NCBI GenBank assembly: GCA_001724275.1
Contig: MEDZ01000076.1
Span: forward strand, 1 to 60,090
Source: Gemmatimonadetes bacterium SCN 70-22
Lineage (GTDB): Bacteria; Gemmatimonadota; Gemmatimonadetes; Gemmatimonadales; Gemmatimonadaceae
Direction: 5' to 3'
DNA: 60,090 bases
Shown: in pieces, positions 9,210 through 18,642 of the stretch
Layout: each line of letters starts with the position of its first letter
Position numbering within the stretch: the first letter of the stretch is position 1
Notes under the pieces: model-generated
What the model saw: only the letters and a program-made list of their open reading frames with translations
What the model was told of the DNA's origin: nothing
Databases searched by the model: none
Program-made: the position numbers and the translations under genes

Positions 9210-10833
9210 CCGCACCGCCACGTCCCCGCCAGCCGCAGGGTGGTGGGGCGTGGCGACGGCCACGCTCGTCGCGCTCGTCGCCCGCCTCATCGGGGTGAAC
9301 GGGGGACTGTGGATCGACGAGATCTACTCCCTCGTGCGGTCGTTCCGCGCCCCGCTCGGGGTGATCCTCACCGAGTACTGGGGCGACAACCACCACCCGC
9401 TGTACGCGGTGCTGGCGCACCTCAGCCGCGCCGCCTTCGGCGAGTCGGCGTGGTCGGTGCGGCTCCCGGCGGTGCTCTTCGGGGTCGCCGCCGTCCCGGC
9501 GCTGTACGCCCTGGGGCGCCTCGTGGCGAACCACCGCGAGGCGCTGCTCGCGTCGTTGCTCCTGGCGGTGAGCTACCACCACGTCTGGTTCTCGCAGAAC
9601 GCGCGCGGCTACAGCGCGATCGCCTTCTTCGCCATCGTCACCATGTGGGCCATGCGGCGGGGGGCGGAGACGGGGCGCCTGCGCTACTTCGCCTGTTACG
9701 GCGTGGCGGCGGCGCTGGGCGCCTACACGCACCTCACGATGGTCCTCGTGGTCGCGGGGCACGCGCTGGGGGCGCTCGCCTACCTCGTCGCGCCGGGGGC
9801 GCGGGAGACGATCGGGACGTCCCGATCGCCGGGGGCCGCAGGGGCGGCAGGCGCGGAGGGGGGGGCCGGGGCGAACCAGGCGCCGGGCGCCGTCGACCGC
9901 CGTACCCTCCTGCGCGGCGGAGTGGTCGCCTTCACCCTCGCGGCGCTCCTCACCCTGGCGCTGTACGCCCCGATGCTGGGGGAGGTGGTCGACTTCTTCC
10001 TGCATCGCCCCTCGGGGCTGCGCGGGGTCTCGACGCCCGGGTGGGCGTTCATGGAGACGATTCGCGTCCTCGTCCTCGGACTGGGGGCGGGGCTGGCGCT
10101 CGTGGGCATCGTCGTGGTGGCGGCGGGCGTGGTGGTGGGGGGGAGCGGTCTCGCCTCGCTCTGGCGCCGGGAGCGCCTCTTCGTGTTGCTCCTGGCGGGG
10201 GCGTGCCTGGCAACGGTCGCCGGCGCCGCGGCCGCGCGCGGCACCATGTACCCGCGCTTCTTCTTCTTCGCCATCGGGCCGGCCATCATCATCGCGGTCC
10301 GCGGCGCGTTTGCCTCGTGCGGATGGTTGGCCGGGCGCCTCGGACGCGGGGCATGGGGCGATCGCATCGCACTCGCCGGCGTGGCGGCCGTGATCGCCCT
10401 TTCCGCCGCCTCGCTCGGCTTCAACTATCGCTATCCCAAGCAGGACTTCGAAGGGGCGATGCGCTACGTCGTGGCCGAGCGTGGCGCCGGCGACGCCGTG
10501 GTGTCGAGCGGGCTGTCCGCCGACCCCTACCGGATGCTCTTCGGGGAGTCATGGCCCGTCGTCTCGACCAGGGCCGAACTGGACTCCGTGCGGCGGCAGC
10601 ACGCCCGCACCTGGGTCCTGTGGACCTTTCCCCGCTACCTGGAGCGGTCCGCCCCGGAAATCGATGCCGAGTTGAAGCGGGAGTGCCCGACGCCGCGCGT
10701 CTTTCGCGGGACGGTGGGGGGGGGCGACGTGATGGCTTGCTTCCTGCCTAGGCTAGAGCCGACGCCGGTGACCGGGGACACCGCCGTGGCCGGCGGCTCG
10801 CCGGTGCGTCAAGATCCCGCGAAACCGAAATGA
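9193..10833 (+). CDS. GT-C membrane glycosyltransferase (ArnT/PMT-like)
   Basis: About 546 residues with around ten membrane helices. The first extracytoplasmic loop holds [15 protein letters not shown], the acidic pair typical of GT-C enzymes of the ArnT/PMT_2 group, and later [10 protein letters not shown] is also typical. These proteins transfer a sugar from a polyprenyl-phosphate donor on the periplasmic side. A Gly/Ala/Pro-rich low-complexity loop (about residues 210-235) interrupts the helices. The ATG at 9193 overlaps the preceding gene by 17 bases; codons further upstream read as shadow of that gene. Next to it is a DPM1-like enzyme that would make the donor. Confidence 0.8.
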   Translation: MWSRTDRTATSPPAAGWWGVATATLVALVARLIGVNGGLWIDEIYSLVRSFRAPLGVILTEYWGDNHHPLYAVLAHLSRAAFGESAWSVRLPAVLFGVAAVPALYALGRLVANHREALLASLLLAVSYHHVWFSQNARGYSAIAFFAIVTMWAMRRGAETGRLRYFACYGVAAALGAYTHLTMVLVVAGHALGALAYLVAPGARETIGTSRSPGAAGAAGAEGGAGANQAPGAVDRRTLLRGGVVAFTLAALLTLALYAPMLGEVVDFFLHRPSGLRGVSTPGWAFMETIRVLVLGLGAGLALVGIVVVAAGVVVGGSGLASLWRRERLFVLLLAGACLATVAGAAAARGTMYPRFFFFAIGPAIIIAVRGAFASCGWLAGRLGRGAWGDRIALAGVAAVIALSAASLGFNYRYPKQDFEGAMRYVVAERGAGDAVVSSGLSADPYRMLFGESWPVVSTRAELDSVRRQHARTWVLWTFPRYLERSAPEIDAELKRECPTPRVFRGTVGGGDVMACFLPRLEPTPVTGDTAVAGGSPVRQDPAKPK

Positions 10834-11789
10834 CGAAGCTCATCATCCAGATTCCCTGCTTCAACGAAGCCGCGACGCTCCCGCCGACGCTGCGGGACCT
10901 GCCACGGTCCATTCCGGGAATCGACGTGATCGAGTACCTGGTCGTCGACGACGGGAGCCGCGACGACACCGCGGCCGTGGCGCGGGCGCACGGCGTGCAC
11001 CACGTGGTGCAGTTCGAGCGCAACCGCGGGTTGGCGGCCGCGTTCCGCGCCGGCCTCGAGGAGTCGTTGCGGCAGGGGGCGGACATCATCGTCAACACCG
11101 ACGCCGACAATCAGTACCAGGCCGCCGACATCGCCACGCTGGTGAGGCCGATCGTCGAGGGGCGCGCGGAGCTGGTGGTGGGCGACCGCGGCGTGGGTGC
11201 GCTCCCCCACTTCTCGTACCTCAAGCGTCGCTTGCAGGTGTTGGGGAGCTGGGTGATCGGGCGCGCGGCCGAGCTGCGCACCCCCGATGCCACGAGCGGC
11301 TTCCGTGCCCTGTCGCGCGAGGCGGCGCTCAAGACCGTCGTGCTCAGTGACTACTCCTACACGCTGGAGTCGCTGATCCACGCCGGCTCGCGCAAGGCGG
11401 CGGTGGAGTCGGTGCGCATCGGGATCAACCCGCAGACCCGCCCGTCGCGCCTGATGAAGTCGATTCCGCACTACATCCGGAAGTCGGGGGTGACGATCGT
11501 GCGCGCCTACGCCATGTACCGGCCGCTGCGCGTCTTCAGCGCGCTCGGCACGCTCTTCATCCTTGCCGGGTGCATCCCGGGGATCCGTTTCCTCTGGTTC
11601 TACTTCACCGGGGAACGCGTCGGGCACGTCCAATCGCTGATCCTGGCGGCCATCCTCATCATCGTCGGGTTCCAGATCCTCCTGATCGGGCTCCTGGCGG
11701 ACCTCATCGCGAACAACCGCAAGATGCTCGAGGAGACGCTTTACCGCGTGCGCAAGCTCGAGCTCGGGGGAGAGCGCCGGGAGCGATGA
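10830..11789 (+). CDS. Polyprenyl-phosphate glycosyltransferase, GtrB/DPM1-like (GT2)
   Basis: 319 residues. The catalytic domain has [23 protein letters not shown] and the metal-binding NTDADNQYQ. The C-terminus has two hydrophobic segments ([22 protein letters not shown] and [18 protein letters not shown]), as in GtrB-type enzymes that load a sugar on undecaprenyl phosphate. It overlaps the GT-C gene before it by ATGA at 10830, and the YbhN-like gene after it by ATGA at 11786. This fits a donor-making and donor-using pair. Confidence 0.88.
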   Translation: MTKLIIQIPCFNEAATLPPTLRDLPRSIPGIDVIEYLVVDDGSRDDTAAVARAHGVHHVVQFERNRGLAAAFRAGLEESLRQGADIIVNTDADNQYQAADIATLVRPIVEGRAELVVGDRGVGALPHFSYLKRRLQVLGSWVIGRAAELRTPDATSGFRALSREAALKTVVLSDYSYTLESLIHAGSRKAAVESVRIGINPQTRPSRLMKSIPHYIRKSGVTIVRAYAMYRPLRVFSALGTLFILAGCIPGIRFLWFYFTGERVGHVQSLILAAILIIVGFQILLIGLLADLIANNRKMLEETLYRVRKLELGGERRER

Positions 11790-12796
11790 CCGCTGCTGCC
11801 GAAGCACCCGCCGCGCGGCCGTTCCTGAAGCATCCCCTGGTGCGCCTGGGGGGGAGTGCGGCGATGCTCGCGCTCCTCTTCACCGCCCTTCCGTTCGGCG
11901 ACATCGCCGCCGCCATTCGCAGCGTGCCGCCGGCCGTCTGGCCCGGGGCGTTGCTGCTGTACATGACGTTGCACCTGGTGGGCGTCGCCAAGTGGCGCCT
12001 GCTGGTGAACACCGCGGGGGCCGGGCTGTCGTTCCGGACCGCCGTTCGCGCCTACTACATGGGGCTGTTCGGGAACACCTTCCTCCCCTCGATCGTGGGG
12101 GGAGACGTGGTACGGGCGGGGGTGGCGCTCCGCGCGGCCCACTCGAAGAGCGGGCTGGTCCTCGGCTCCCTGGTCGACCGCCTGCTCGACATCGTCGGCC
12201 TGGCGGCGGTGGCGGGGATCGGGGCGCTCCTCTCGCCGCGCGCCCTGGACGGGCAGAGCCGCCGGATCTTCCTCACGTTAGGCACCCTCCTGGGCGCGGC
12301 CGCGATCGGGACGCTGATCGCGCTCGCCGTCATTCCCGTGCGCCGCTTCCCGTGGAAGGTGCGGCGCAAGCTCGTGCAGGTGCGGCGCGCCGTGCGGGCG
12401 ACGATCCGGCGTCCGCAGGCGCTGGTGCAGGCGTTGGTGCTGGGGATGCTGCTCCAGTCGCTCCTCACGGTGCTCAACTGGTGGCTGGGGCGCGTGATCG
12501 GGATCGACATTCCGCTGTATGTCTGGCTCTTCGTGTGGCCGCTGGCCAAGATCGCCGGGCTCCTCCCGCTGACGCAGAACGGGATCGGGGTGCGCGAGGC
12601 GGCCCAGGCGGTGCTCTTCGCCCCCTTCGGCGTGTCGGCAGCGAAGGCGGTGGCGACCGGGCTCGTGTTCGAGGTCGTCATCATCAGCGGGGGACTCCTC
12701 GGCGGCGCGGTCGCCTTCCTGCTCAGCGGGAGCGGGCAGGAGCGCGCCGCGCTGCGGGTGCGGCCGGCCCCGGGGCACCCCACACACCTCGCGTAA
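11786..12796 (+). CDS. YbhN/AglD-like integral membrane protein (LPG synthase TM family)
   Basis: About 336 residues with roughly eight helices and the family signatures [32 protein letters not shown] and [13 protein letters not shown]. Members are often found beside GT2 genes and are thought to act as lipid-linked sugar flippases or accessory membrane proteins; the catalytic domain of true lysylphosphatidylglycerol synthases is absent. The ATG at 11786 overlaps the GtrB-like stop. One TTA-GGC Leu-Gly pair lies at 12278. A paralogue of the same family is at 30399-31379. Direction and cargo of any transport are not visible. Confidence 0.83.
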   Translation: MTAAAEAPAARPFLKHPLVRLGGSAAMLALLFTALPFGDIAAAIRSVPPAVWPGALLLYMTLHLVGVAKWRLLVNTAGAGLSFRTAVRAYYMGLFGNTFLPSIVGGDVVRAGVALRAAHSKSGLVLGSLVDRLLDIVGLAAVAGIGALLSPRALDGQSRRIFLTLGTLLGAAAIGTLIALAVIPVRRFPWKVRRKLVQVRRAVRATIRRPQALVQALVLGMLLQSLLTVLNWWLGRVIGIDIPLYVWLFVWPLAKIAGLLPLTQNGIGVREAAQAVLFAPFGVSAAKAVATGLVFEVVIISGGLLGGAVAFLLSGSGQERAALRVRPAPGHPTHLA

Positions 12797-12802
12797 CGCG
12801 CC

Positions 12803-14446
12803 GTGCGACCCATGGACGCCCCATTGCGGCAGACGGCCGGCCTCGCGCCCCCCGGGGACGAGGCGGAGCCCCGTTGGTGGCTCCCGCTGTTCGCCGCCGG
12901 CGTCCTGATGCTTCGTATCGTTGGAGCTGACTTCGGGCGCTTCTACGAGGGCGATGACATCTCGATTGCCGCGGGTATCGCGGCCCTGGTGCGTGACGCC
13001 GCGGGCGACACGTACCGCTACGGCGTGCAGGTGGGCTACTACCACCTGCTGGCCTGGCTCTCGGCGCTGTCGGGCGGGCGCCTGATGAGCATCCCCGATC
13101 TCATGACGTGGGTGTCGGTGATTGCCGGCGCGATGATCCCGGTCGTCGCCACGCGTGCCTTTCGGCGCGACCTGTCGCGAGGCGAGCGGTGGATGGCCGG
13201 GGCCCTCCTCGTCGCGAATCCCGTCGTGTGGCAATCCAGCCAGTACGGCAACACCGCGACGCTCTCGGTGGCATTGACCCTGGCGACCATCGCCATCCTC
13301 TCCAATCGCCCCGGCGTGCTGGGTGAGGGCATCGCGATGGCGCTCCTTGCGGCGGCCATCCTGGTGCGGGCGGATGCGGTCCTGGCATCGGGTGCGATCT
13401 TCGTCATCCTGTGGCGCACACACCGTGCGTTCGTGCGGGCCGCCGCCCCGCTGGCCCTGTGCGGCGCGACCGTCGCGGCCACACTCGCGGCCCTTCTCCT
13501 CCTCGACCCGCGCATGGACGGCGTCCTGCAGTCGGTCGCCGAGCACGCCCAGAACCCGATCACCACGCGATTCGCCACGTTCCTCCTGTATGGAATGTCG
13601 CCCGTGCCGCTCCTCATGGCGTCGGCCGGCGCGCGTGACCTGCAGCGGTCCCGGGGGTGGATCCTGGCCATCCTGGGGGCGTGGATCGTCCCCTTCGTCG
13701 CGTTCTACTTCACCAACACCACCACTCCGCGCTACCTGATGCAGCTGATGCCGCCCCTCTGCATGGCGGCGGCGGTGGGGACGCTGGGCTCGCTGGCCAG
13801 CGAGGGCTGGGCGCGCCTCGCGACGCGCGTGGTGGTCATCCCCCTCACGTTCGCGCACCTGCTGGTCGGCCTCGGTGAATTCTCGCCGGCCACGCGGCGG
13901 GGGTGGCTGACCGAATCCATGATCTCGTCCGACGACGGACCGGCGTGGACGGGAGCGCTCCTGTACAAGACCTTCGTGCGGCGTCCCGATCGGGGGCGCG
14001 CCACGCTGCGACTGCGTCACTTCGCCCCCTGGAACGAGGTGGAGCGCTCGCTGCTGCAGGGCTTCGATTCCCTCGCCACGGGGAGTCGCCGGGGACGTCG
14101 CGTGACGATCGTGACGGCGGCGGGAACGGGGAACGAGCTGCACTTCTTCGCGCAGGTGGCCGGCGTGCACTTCCGCGACGCCATGCCCGGGCCCGAGTTC
14201 GGACGCCGCTGGCACCTGGAGCACGGGGGCACGTCGCTCACCACGGTGGGGATGTACCACCTGCAGGCGACGCACACCCCGGTCCCCGTCGCCGCGGGCG
14301 ACGAGCTGTGGGGGATATTCGACTCGCGCGGCGCCGCCGATTCGCTCCTCCTCCCCGCCCTCCCCCCGGGCCTCCACGCGCGGCCGCTGCCCGACTGGCC
14401 GGGAGCCCTGCGGCTGTGGCGCTACTCCATCGAACGTGGGCCGTGA
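12803..14446 (+). CDS. Putative GT-C membrane glycosyltransferase
   Basis: About 547 residues, starting at a GTG at 12803 (or the ATG at 12812). The N-terminal half has multiple hydrophobic helices, with the acidic loop FGRFYEGDDISIAAGIAALV after the first one, as in GT-C enzymes. The C-terminal part (about residues 370-540) is soluble and contains FFAQVAGVHFRDAMPG. It is similar in plan to mannosyl- and arabinosyltransferase-like membrane proteins, but no specific family can be named. It sits between the YbhN-like gene and another GT2, with its stop overlapping the next start (GTGA at 14443). Confidence 0.7.
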   Translation: MRPMDAPLRQTAGLAPPGDEAEPRWWLPLFAAGVLMLRIVGADFGRFYEGDDISIAAGIAALVRDAAGDTYRYGVQVGYYHLLAWLSALSGGRLMSIPDLMTWVSVIAGAMIPVVATRAFRRDLSRGERWMAGALLVANPVVWQSSQYGNTATLSVALTLATIAILSNRPGVLGEGIAMALLAAAILVRADAVLASGAIFVILWRTHRAFVRAAAPLALCGATVAATLAALLLLDPRMDGVLQSVAEHAQNPITTRFATFLLYGMSPVPLLMASAGARDLQRSRGWILAILGAWIVPFVAFYFTNTTTPRYLMQLMPPLCMAAAVGTLGSLASEGWARLATRVVVIPLTFAHLLVGLGEFSPATRRGWLTESMISSDDGPAWTGALLYKTFVRRPDRGRATLRLRHFAPWNEVERSLLQGFDSLATGSRRGRRVTIVTAAGTGNELHFFAQVAGVHFRDAMPGPEFGRRWHLEHGGTSLTTVGMYHLQATHTPVPVAAGDELWGIFDSRGAADSLLLPALPPGLHARPLPDWPGALRLWRYSIERGP

Positions 14447-15168
14447 CCCCTGACCAGATGCAACTCAGTGTCGTGATGCCGGCCTACAACGAGGCCGACG
14501 GGATCCATGCCGCGGTCGATGCCGTCAGGAGCAACATCCTCGACCGGATCCCGGGCTCCGAGCTGGTCGTGGTGAACGACGGCTCGCGCGACAACACGGG
14601 GGCCATCCTGGACGACATCGCCGGGCTCGACCCCCGGGTCCGGGCCGTCCACAAGGCCAACGGGGGGCACGGCCCCGCGATCATGACCGGGGTGGGGGCC
14701 GCCCGGGGGGAGTATGTCTTCCTCGTCGACAGCGACAACCAGATCCCGCGCGAGGAGTTCGCCCCCTTCTGGGCCGCGGTGCAGGGAGGGAAGGACGCGG
14801 CCTTCGGCGTGCGTCGCGTGCGCCACGACGCCGACCTGCGCAAGGTGCTGACGGTGGTGATCCGGCAGAGCCTGCGCCTGCTCTTCGGCGTGCAGCTGTA
14901 CGACGCGAACGTGCCGTACAAGCTCCTCCGCCGCTCCCTGTGGGAAGACGCCCGGCGGCTGATTCCCGACGGGACGCTCGCCCCCTCGTTGTTCCTGGCG
15001 GTCTTCGCCGCCCGGCGCGGGTATGACATCGCCTTCATCGACGTCACCCACAAGGACCGGGAGACGGGGACCGTGTCCATCAGGCGATGGAAGCTGGTGA
15101 AGTTCTGCGCTCGCGCGTTGCGGCAGCTGCTCGACTTCCGCCGCGCCCTCGTCGCCGACGCCCGCTGA
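14443..15168 (+). CDS. Family 2 glycosyltransferase
   Basis: About 241 residues if the overlapping GTG at 14443 is used; an ATG five codons later (14458) starts MQLSVVMPAYNEADG and is a good alternative. The core shows VVVNDGSRDNTG and the metal-binding VDSDNQIPREE, and HKDRETGTVSIRRW near the C-terminus is typical of polyprenyl-phosphate sugar synthases. No transmembrane tail is present. It is the third GT2 of this operon. Confidence 0.85.
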   Translation: MTPDQMQLSVVMPAYNEADGIHAAVDAVRSNILDRIPGSELVVVNDGSRDNTGAILDDIAGLDPRVRAVHKANGGHGPAIMTGVGAARGEYVFLVDSDNQIPREEFAPFWAAVQGGKDAAFGVRRVRHDADLRKVLTVVIRQSLRLLFGVQLYDANVPYKLLRRSLWEDARRLIPDGTLAPSLFLAVFAARRGYDIAFIDVTHKDRETGTVSIRRWKLVKFCARALRQLLDFRRALVADAR

Positions 15169-15170
15169 CC

Positions 15171-16565
15171 ATGCGCATCATCGTCCTGGGAGCCGGCCCC
15201 ACCGGCATCGGCGCCGCCTGGCGCCTGGCCGAGCACGGACACCCCGATTGGCTCCTGATCGATGCCGCCGACCGCCCGGGCGGGCTGTCGATGTCGGTGG
15301 TGGACGATGCCGGGTTCACCTGGGACCTGGGCGGCCACGTCCTCTTCTCGCACTACCGGTACTTCGACCGGCTCATGGATCACGCGTTGGGCGACGCGTG
15401 GTGCGAGCACGAGCGCGAGGCGTGGGTCTGGATGCGCGAGCGCTGGATCCCGTACCCGTTCCAGAACAACGTCTGGCGCCTCCCCGACGACGACCTCGTA
15501 CGCTGCCTCGAAGGGCTGGTCGACGCCCACCGGGCCCCGGCCACGGCGCCCCCCACCGACTTCGCCGAGTGGCTGCAACGCGCGTTCGGGCGCGGGCTGT
15601 GCGACGTCTTCATGCTCCCCTACAACTTCAAGGTCTGGGCGTACGAGCCCCACACCATGGGGACGACGTGGATGGGGGAGCGGGTGGCCACCGTCGACCT
15701 TGCGCGCGTGCTGCGCAACCTCGTGCTCCGACGCGATGACGTCAGCTGGGGACCCAATGCCACGTTCCGCTTCCCGCGGCGCGGAGGGACCGGCGCCATC
15801 TGGGAATCGCTCGTCCGCCAGCTCCCCCCGGAGCGACTCGCCCTGGGGCGCGCCGTCGTGGCGATCGACACCGCGGGACAGCGGCTGCACTTCCGCGACG
15901 GCTCCACGGAACGGTACGACGCGCTCATCAGCTCGGCGCCGCTGGCCGACACGCTGCGCATGGCCACCGACCTCCCCGCGCTGCGCCCGCTCGCCGACCG
16001 CTTCGTCCATTCCTCGAGCCACATCATCGGCGTCGGACTCGAGGGTACCCCGCCGGACGCGCTGCGCACCAAGTGCTGGATGTACTTCCCCGAGGGCGAC
16101 ACCCCGTTCTACCGGGTCACGGTCTTCTCCAACTACTCGGAGAACAACGTCGCCCATCCCGGCCGGCAGTGGTCGCTCATGGCCGAGGTGAGCGAGTCCC
16201 CGGCCAAGCCGGTCGATGCCGCACGCGTCGTCGCCGACGTCGTGGCCGGCTTCCGGCGCGTTGGCTTCATCGACGACGCGGCTCGCATCGTCACCCGCTG
16301 GCATCGTCGCCTCGCGTACGGGTACCCCACGCCGTGGCTCGGGCGCGATGCGGTGCTCGACGAGGTGCAGCCGGTGCTGGAGGCGCGCGGGATCCTGAGC
16401 CGCGGACGCTTCGGCGCATGGAAGTACGAGGTCTCCAACCAGGATCACTCGGCGATGCAGGGGGTGGAGACGGTCGACCGGCTCCTCCTTGGCACGCCGG
16501 AGTCGACCGTGACCGGGCAGATGAACGCCGAGCCGCCGGCGGTGGCGCCGGCGCTGCGTCGTTAG
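15171..16565 (+). CDS. UDP-galactopyranose-mutase-like FAD protein
   Basis: 464 residues. The N-terminal FAD motif is IIVLGAGPTGIGAAWRLAEHG, with DLGGHVLFSHYRYFD soon after, as in Glf-type and amine-oxidase flavoproteins. LPYNFKVWAYEPHTMGTTWMG corresponds to the substrate-domain region, and GRFGAWKYEVSNQDHSAMQGVE matches the C-terminal FAD-contact segment. Known Glf enzymes interconvert UDP-galactopyranose and UDP-galactofuranose; this is a divergent relative, so that activity is only possible. The ATG at 15171 follows the previous stop by 2 bases. Its TAG stop lies inside a CGTTAGGC octamer shared with the stop of the convergent gene. Confidence 0.75.
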   Translation: MRIIVLGAGPTGIGAAWRLAEHGHPDWLLIDAADRPGGLSMSVVDDAGFTWDLGGHVLFSHYRYFDRLMDHALGDAWCEHEREAWVWMRERWIPYPFQNNVWRLPDDDLVRCLEGLVDAHRAPATAPPTDFAEWLQRAFGRGLCDVFMLPYNFKVWAYEPHTMGTTWMGERVATVDLARVLRNLVLRRDDVSWGPNATFRFPRRGGTGAIWESLVRQLPPERLALGRAVVAIDTAGQRLHFRDGSTERYDALISSAPLADTLRMATDLPALRPLADRFVHSSSHIIGVGLEGTPPDALRTKCWMYFPEGDTPFYRVTVFSNYSENNVAHPGRQWSLMAEVSESPAKPVDAARVVADVVAGFRRVGFIDDAARIVTRWHRRLAYGYPTPWLGRDAVLDEVQPVLEARGILSRGRFGAWKYEVSNQDHSAMQGVETVDRLLLGTPESTVTGQMNAEPPAVAPALRR

Positions 16566-17569
16566 GCAGGGGCATCGGGGGCGGACGCCCCGGCGGCGCG
16601 CACGCGCGCCTCGGCCAGGCGCGCCACCGTCCGCGCCACCCCGCCGGCAAGGTCGTCGTCCGGCGCCCAGCGCGTGAGCTCGCGCAGCCGGCGCACCGAC
16701 ACCCCGTCGTGGTGCATCTCCTCCGCGCGGGCGGGCAGCGCGCCAAAGCGCAGCCGCCCGGCCGGGATGCCCACGACGCCCGCCGCCGTCTCGGCGAATT
16801 CGCGCACGCTGTGCATCACGCCGGTCGCGAGGTTCACCACCTCTCCTGGCTCGGCCTCGCTTACCGCCAGGCGCAAGAGTCCCTCCGCCACCTCCTCGAC
16901 ATACGCGAAGTCGCGGCGTTGCGTCCCCGCCGAGAGGGGAACCTCGGCGCCGGAGGCAGCGGCCGCCAGCAACGTCGGGAGCAGGCGCCCCTCGTGCTCA
17001 CCGGGCCCGAACACGGTGAAGAGCCGCGCGGTGCACGCCTCGACCCCATGCTCCGCCGCCAGGTGCTGCAGGGCCAGCGTCCCCGCCAGCTTGCTTCGCC
17101 CATAGGCCGTGGTCGGCGCGCACGGCGACGACTCGTGCAACTCCCCGCCCGTGGTGCCGTACTCCAGCGCCGACCCCACGTGGACGAGCCGCACCCCCTC
17201 CCAGTCGTCGCGCGGCATCCCTCGCACCACGTGGCCGAGCACCTCGACGAAACGATGGTTGAGGAGGTCGCCTTCCGCCTCGTCGCGCTCGCCGCGATCC
17301 ACCCCATAGCCGGCCAGGTTGAAGATGACCGACGGACGGAGCGCCGGGACCCACGAGGCGAGCGCGTCCAGGTCCGCAAGGTTGCGCCTGACGACCACCG
17401 TGCCAAGTTGCCAGCGCGCGAGTCGCTCGGCGCCCGCGATCGTCCGCACCGCGCAGATCAGGTGGGCCCCCTGCGCGCGCAGGGCGCGGGCCACCCAGTG
17501 GCCGACGAATCCCGATGCCCCGAGGACGAGGACGCGGGTGTAGAGGAAGGGCGAGGGAGGGCGCGTCAT
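16562..17569 (-). CDS. NAD-dependent epimerase/dehydratase (SDR)
   Basis: 335 residues. The Rossmann motif is VLGASGFVGHWV near the N-terminus, VHVGSALEYG supplies the catalytic Ser region, and AYGRSK is the Tyr-x3-Lys pair. ARLFTVFGPGEH and RRDFAYVEEVAEGLL are typical of nucleotide-sugar epimerases and reductases. The start ATG overlaps the methyltransferase stop (ATGA, 17566-17569); a long in-frame extension upstream is shadow. It is the last gene of a five-gene minus-strand operon, and its TAA overlaps the TAG of the convergent gene. It probably makes or reduces a sugar used by the neighbouring glycosyltransferases. Confidence 0.85.
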   Translation of the reverse strand: MTRPPSPFLYTRVLVLGASGFVGHWVARALRAQGAHLICAVRTIAGAERLARWQLGTVVVRRNLADLDALASWVPALRPSVIFNLAGYGVDRGERDEAEGDLLNHRFVEVLGHVVRGMPRDDWEGVRLVHVGSALEYGTTGGELHESSPCAPTTAYGRSKLAGTLALQHLAAEHGVEACTARLFTVFGPGEHEGRLLPTLLAAAASGAEVPLSAGTQRRDFAYVEEVAEGLLRLAVSEAEPGEVVNLATGVMHSVREFAETAAGVVGIPAGRLRFGALPARAEEMHHDGVSVRRLRELTRWAPDDDLAGGVARTVARLAEARVRAAGASAPDAPA

Positions 17570-18642
17570 GTGCTCCGTGCTGTGCTCCGTGCGACGACCG
17601 CGAGCGTGGGTGCCACCTGCAGGACGACCCTGCGCACGCCCGGGAGCCGTCGCGCCAGGTGATAGGCGGCAATCGCGAGATCGATGTGCGGTGGCTGTCC
17701 CGCACGCTGCGCATCGGCGAAGCGAGGGAGGGCGATGCGGATCGTCTCGAGTCCGCCCTCCCGCAGTGCGTCCACGAGTTCGTGTGGGGAAAAGAGGCGC
17801 CGGCGCGGCATCACCTGCCCCGTGCGCTGTGCATGGCGCCGCAATGCCCCGAGCGAGCGCCACCCGCCAGCCAGGAGTCCGAGGTGGGGATCCGGGCCCA
17901 GCGAGTACCGGTTCGGCGTGGTCAGCGCCACGGGGCCGCCGGCACGCGTGACCCGCCGCATCTCCGCGATCCCGGCCTCGGGATCGGTGAGGTTCTCGAG
18001 CACCGATTCCCCCACCGTCGCCGCGAACCCGCCGTCGCGGAGCGGGAGACGCTCCGCGTTGGCGCAGAGCACCGGGAGGTCGATGCCGCGCTCGGCGGCG
18101 CGCTTGCGCGCCAGCACCAGCCATCGCAGCCCTGCATCGATCGCGAGCACCCGATGCCCCGCCGCCGCCATCACGACACCTAACGGCGCCGTGCCGCACC
18201 CCACCTCGAGGACGGTACCGGCGCGGTCGATCGTCGCGCCCAGCTCGCGCCAGGTCTCCAGGGTGGCGGTCGCGCGATCCGCCGCGGCGAGGACCCCATG
18301 GGTGAAGCGCACCACCTGGTCGTGCGTCACCTTGTCGTTCCCTTCGTAGTACGCGGCGTACAGCGCGGCGAACGACAGCGCGTCCTCCCGTGACGCAAGG
18401 GCCGTCGCCGCGGCCGCATCCTCGGCCAGGCCGAGATACGGATCGCCGATCGTCCGCAGGTCCGGGATGCCGCAGGTGACCGGCCATGTCGCCCCGCACC
18501 TCGTGCAGGCGAGCGCGCTCACCCCTGCATCGACGAGCGCGCCCTGGCACAGGGGGCACACCACGCCGAGTGCCCCCCAGTCCGCGGCGCGGCGCGGCTG
18601 CGCCGCCGTCGCGGGCGCGGTCCGCATCGAGTGTCCGATCAT
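17566..18642 (-). CDS. Class I SAM-dependent methyltransferase with N-terminal zinc-ribbon-like module
   Basis: 358 residues. The N-terminus has two CxxC pairs (CPLC and CTRC, within the first 50 residues), as in Trm112-like modules. The methyltransferase domain has VLEVGCGTAPLGVVMAAAGHRVLAID for SAM binding, LCANAERLPLRDGGFAATVG and NLTDPEAGIAEMRRVTRAGG. Such genes in polysaccharide loci often encode sugar or lipid methyltransferases, but the acceptor is not visible. Both ends overlap neighbours by 4 bases. It contains a TTA-GGT Leu-Gly pair inside the SAM motif (near 18180). Confidence 0.82.
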   Translation of the reverse strand: MIGHSMRTAPATAAQPRRAADWGALGVVCPLCQGALVDAGVSALACTRCGATWPVTCGIPDLRTIGDPYLGLAEDAAAATALASREDALSFAALYAAYYEGNDKVTHDQVVRFTHGVLAAADRATATLETWRELGATIDRAGTVLEVGCGTAPLGVVMAAAGHRVLAIDAGLRWLVLARKRAAERGIDLPVLCANAERLPLRDGGFAATVGESVLENLTDPEAGIAEMRRVTRAGGPVALTTPNRYSLGPDPHLGLLAGGWRSLGALRRHAQRTGQVMPRRRLFSPHELVDALREGGLETIRIALPRFADAQRAGQPPHIDLAIAAYHLARRLPGVRRVVLQVAPTLAVVARSTARST

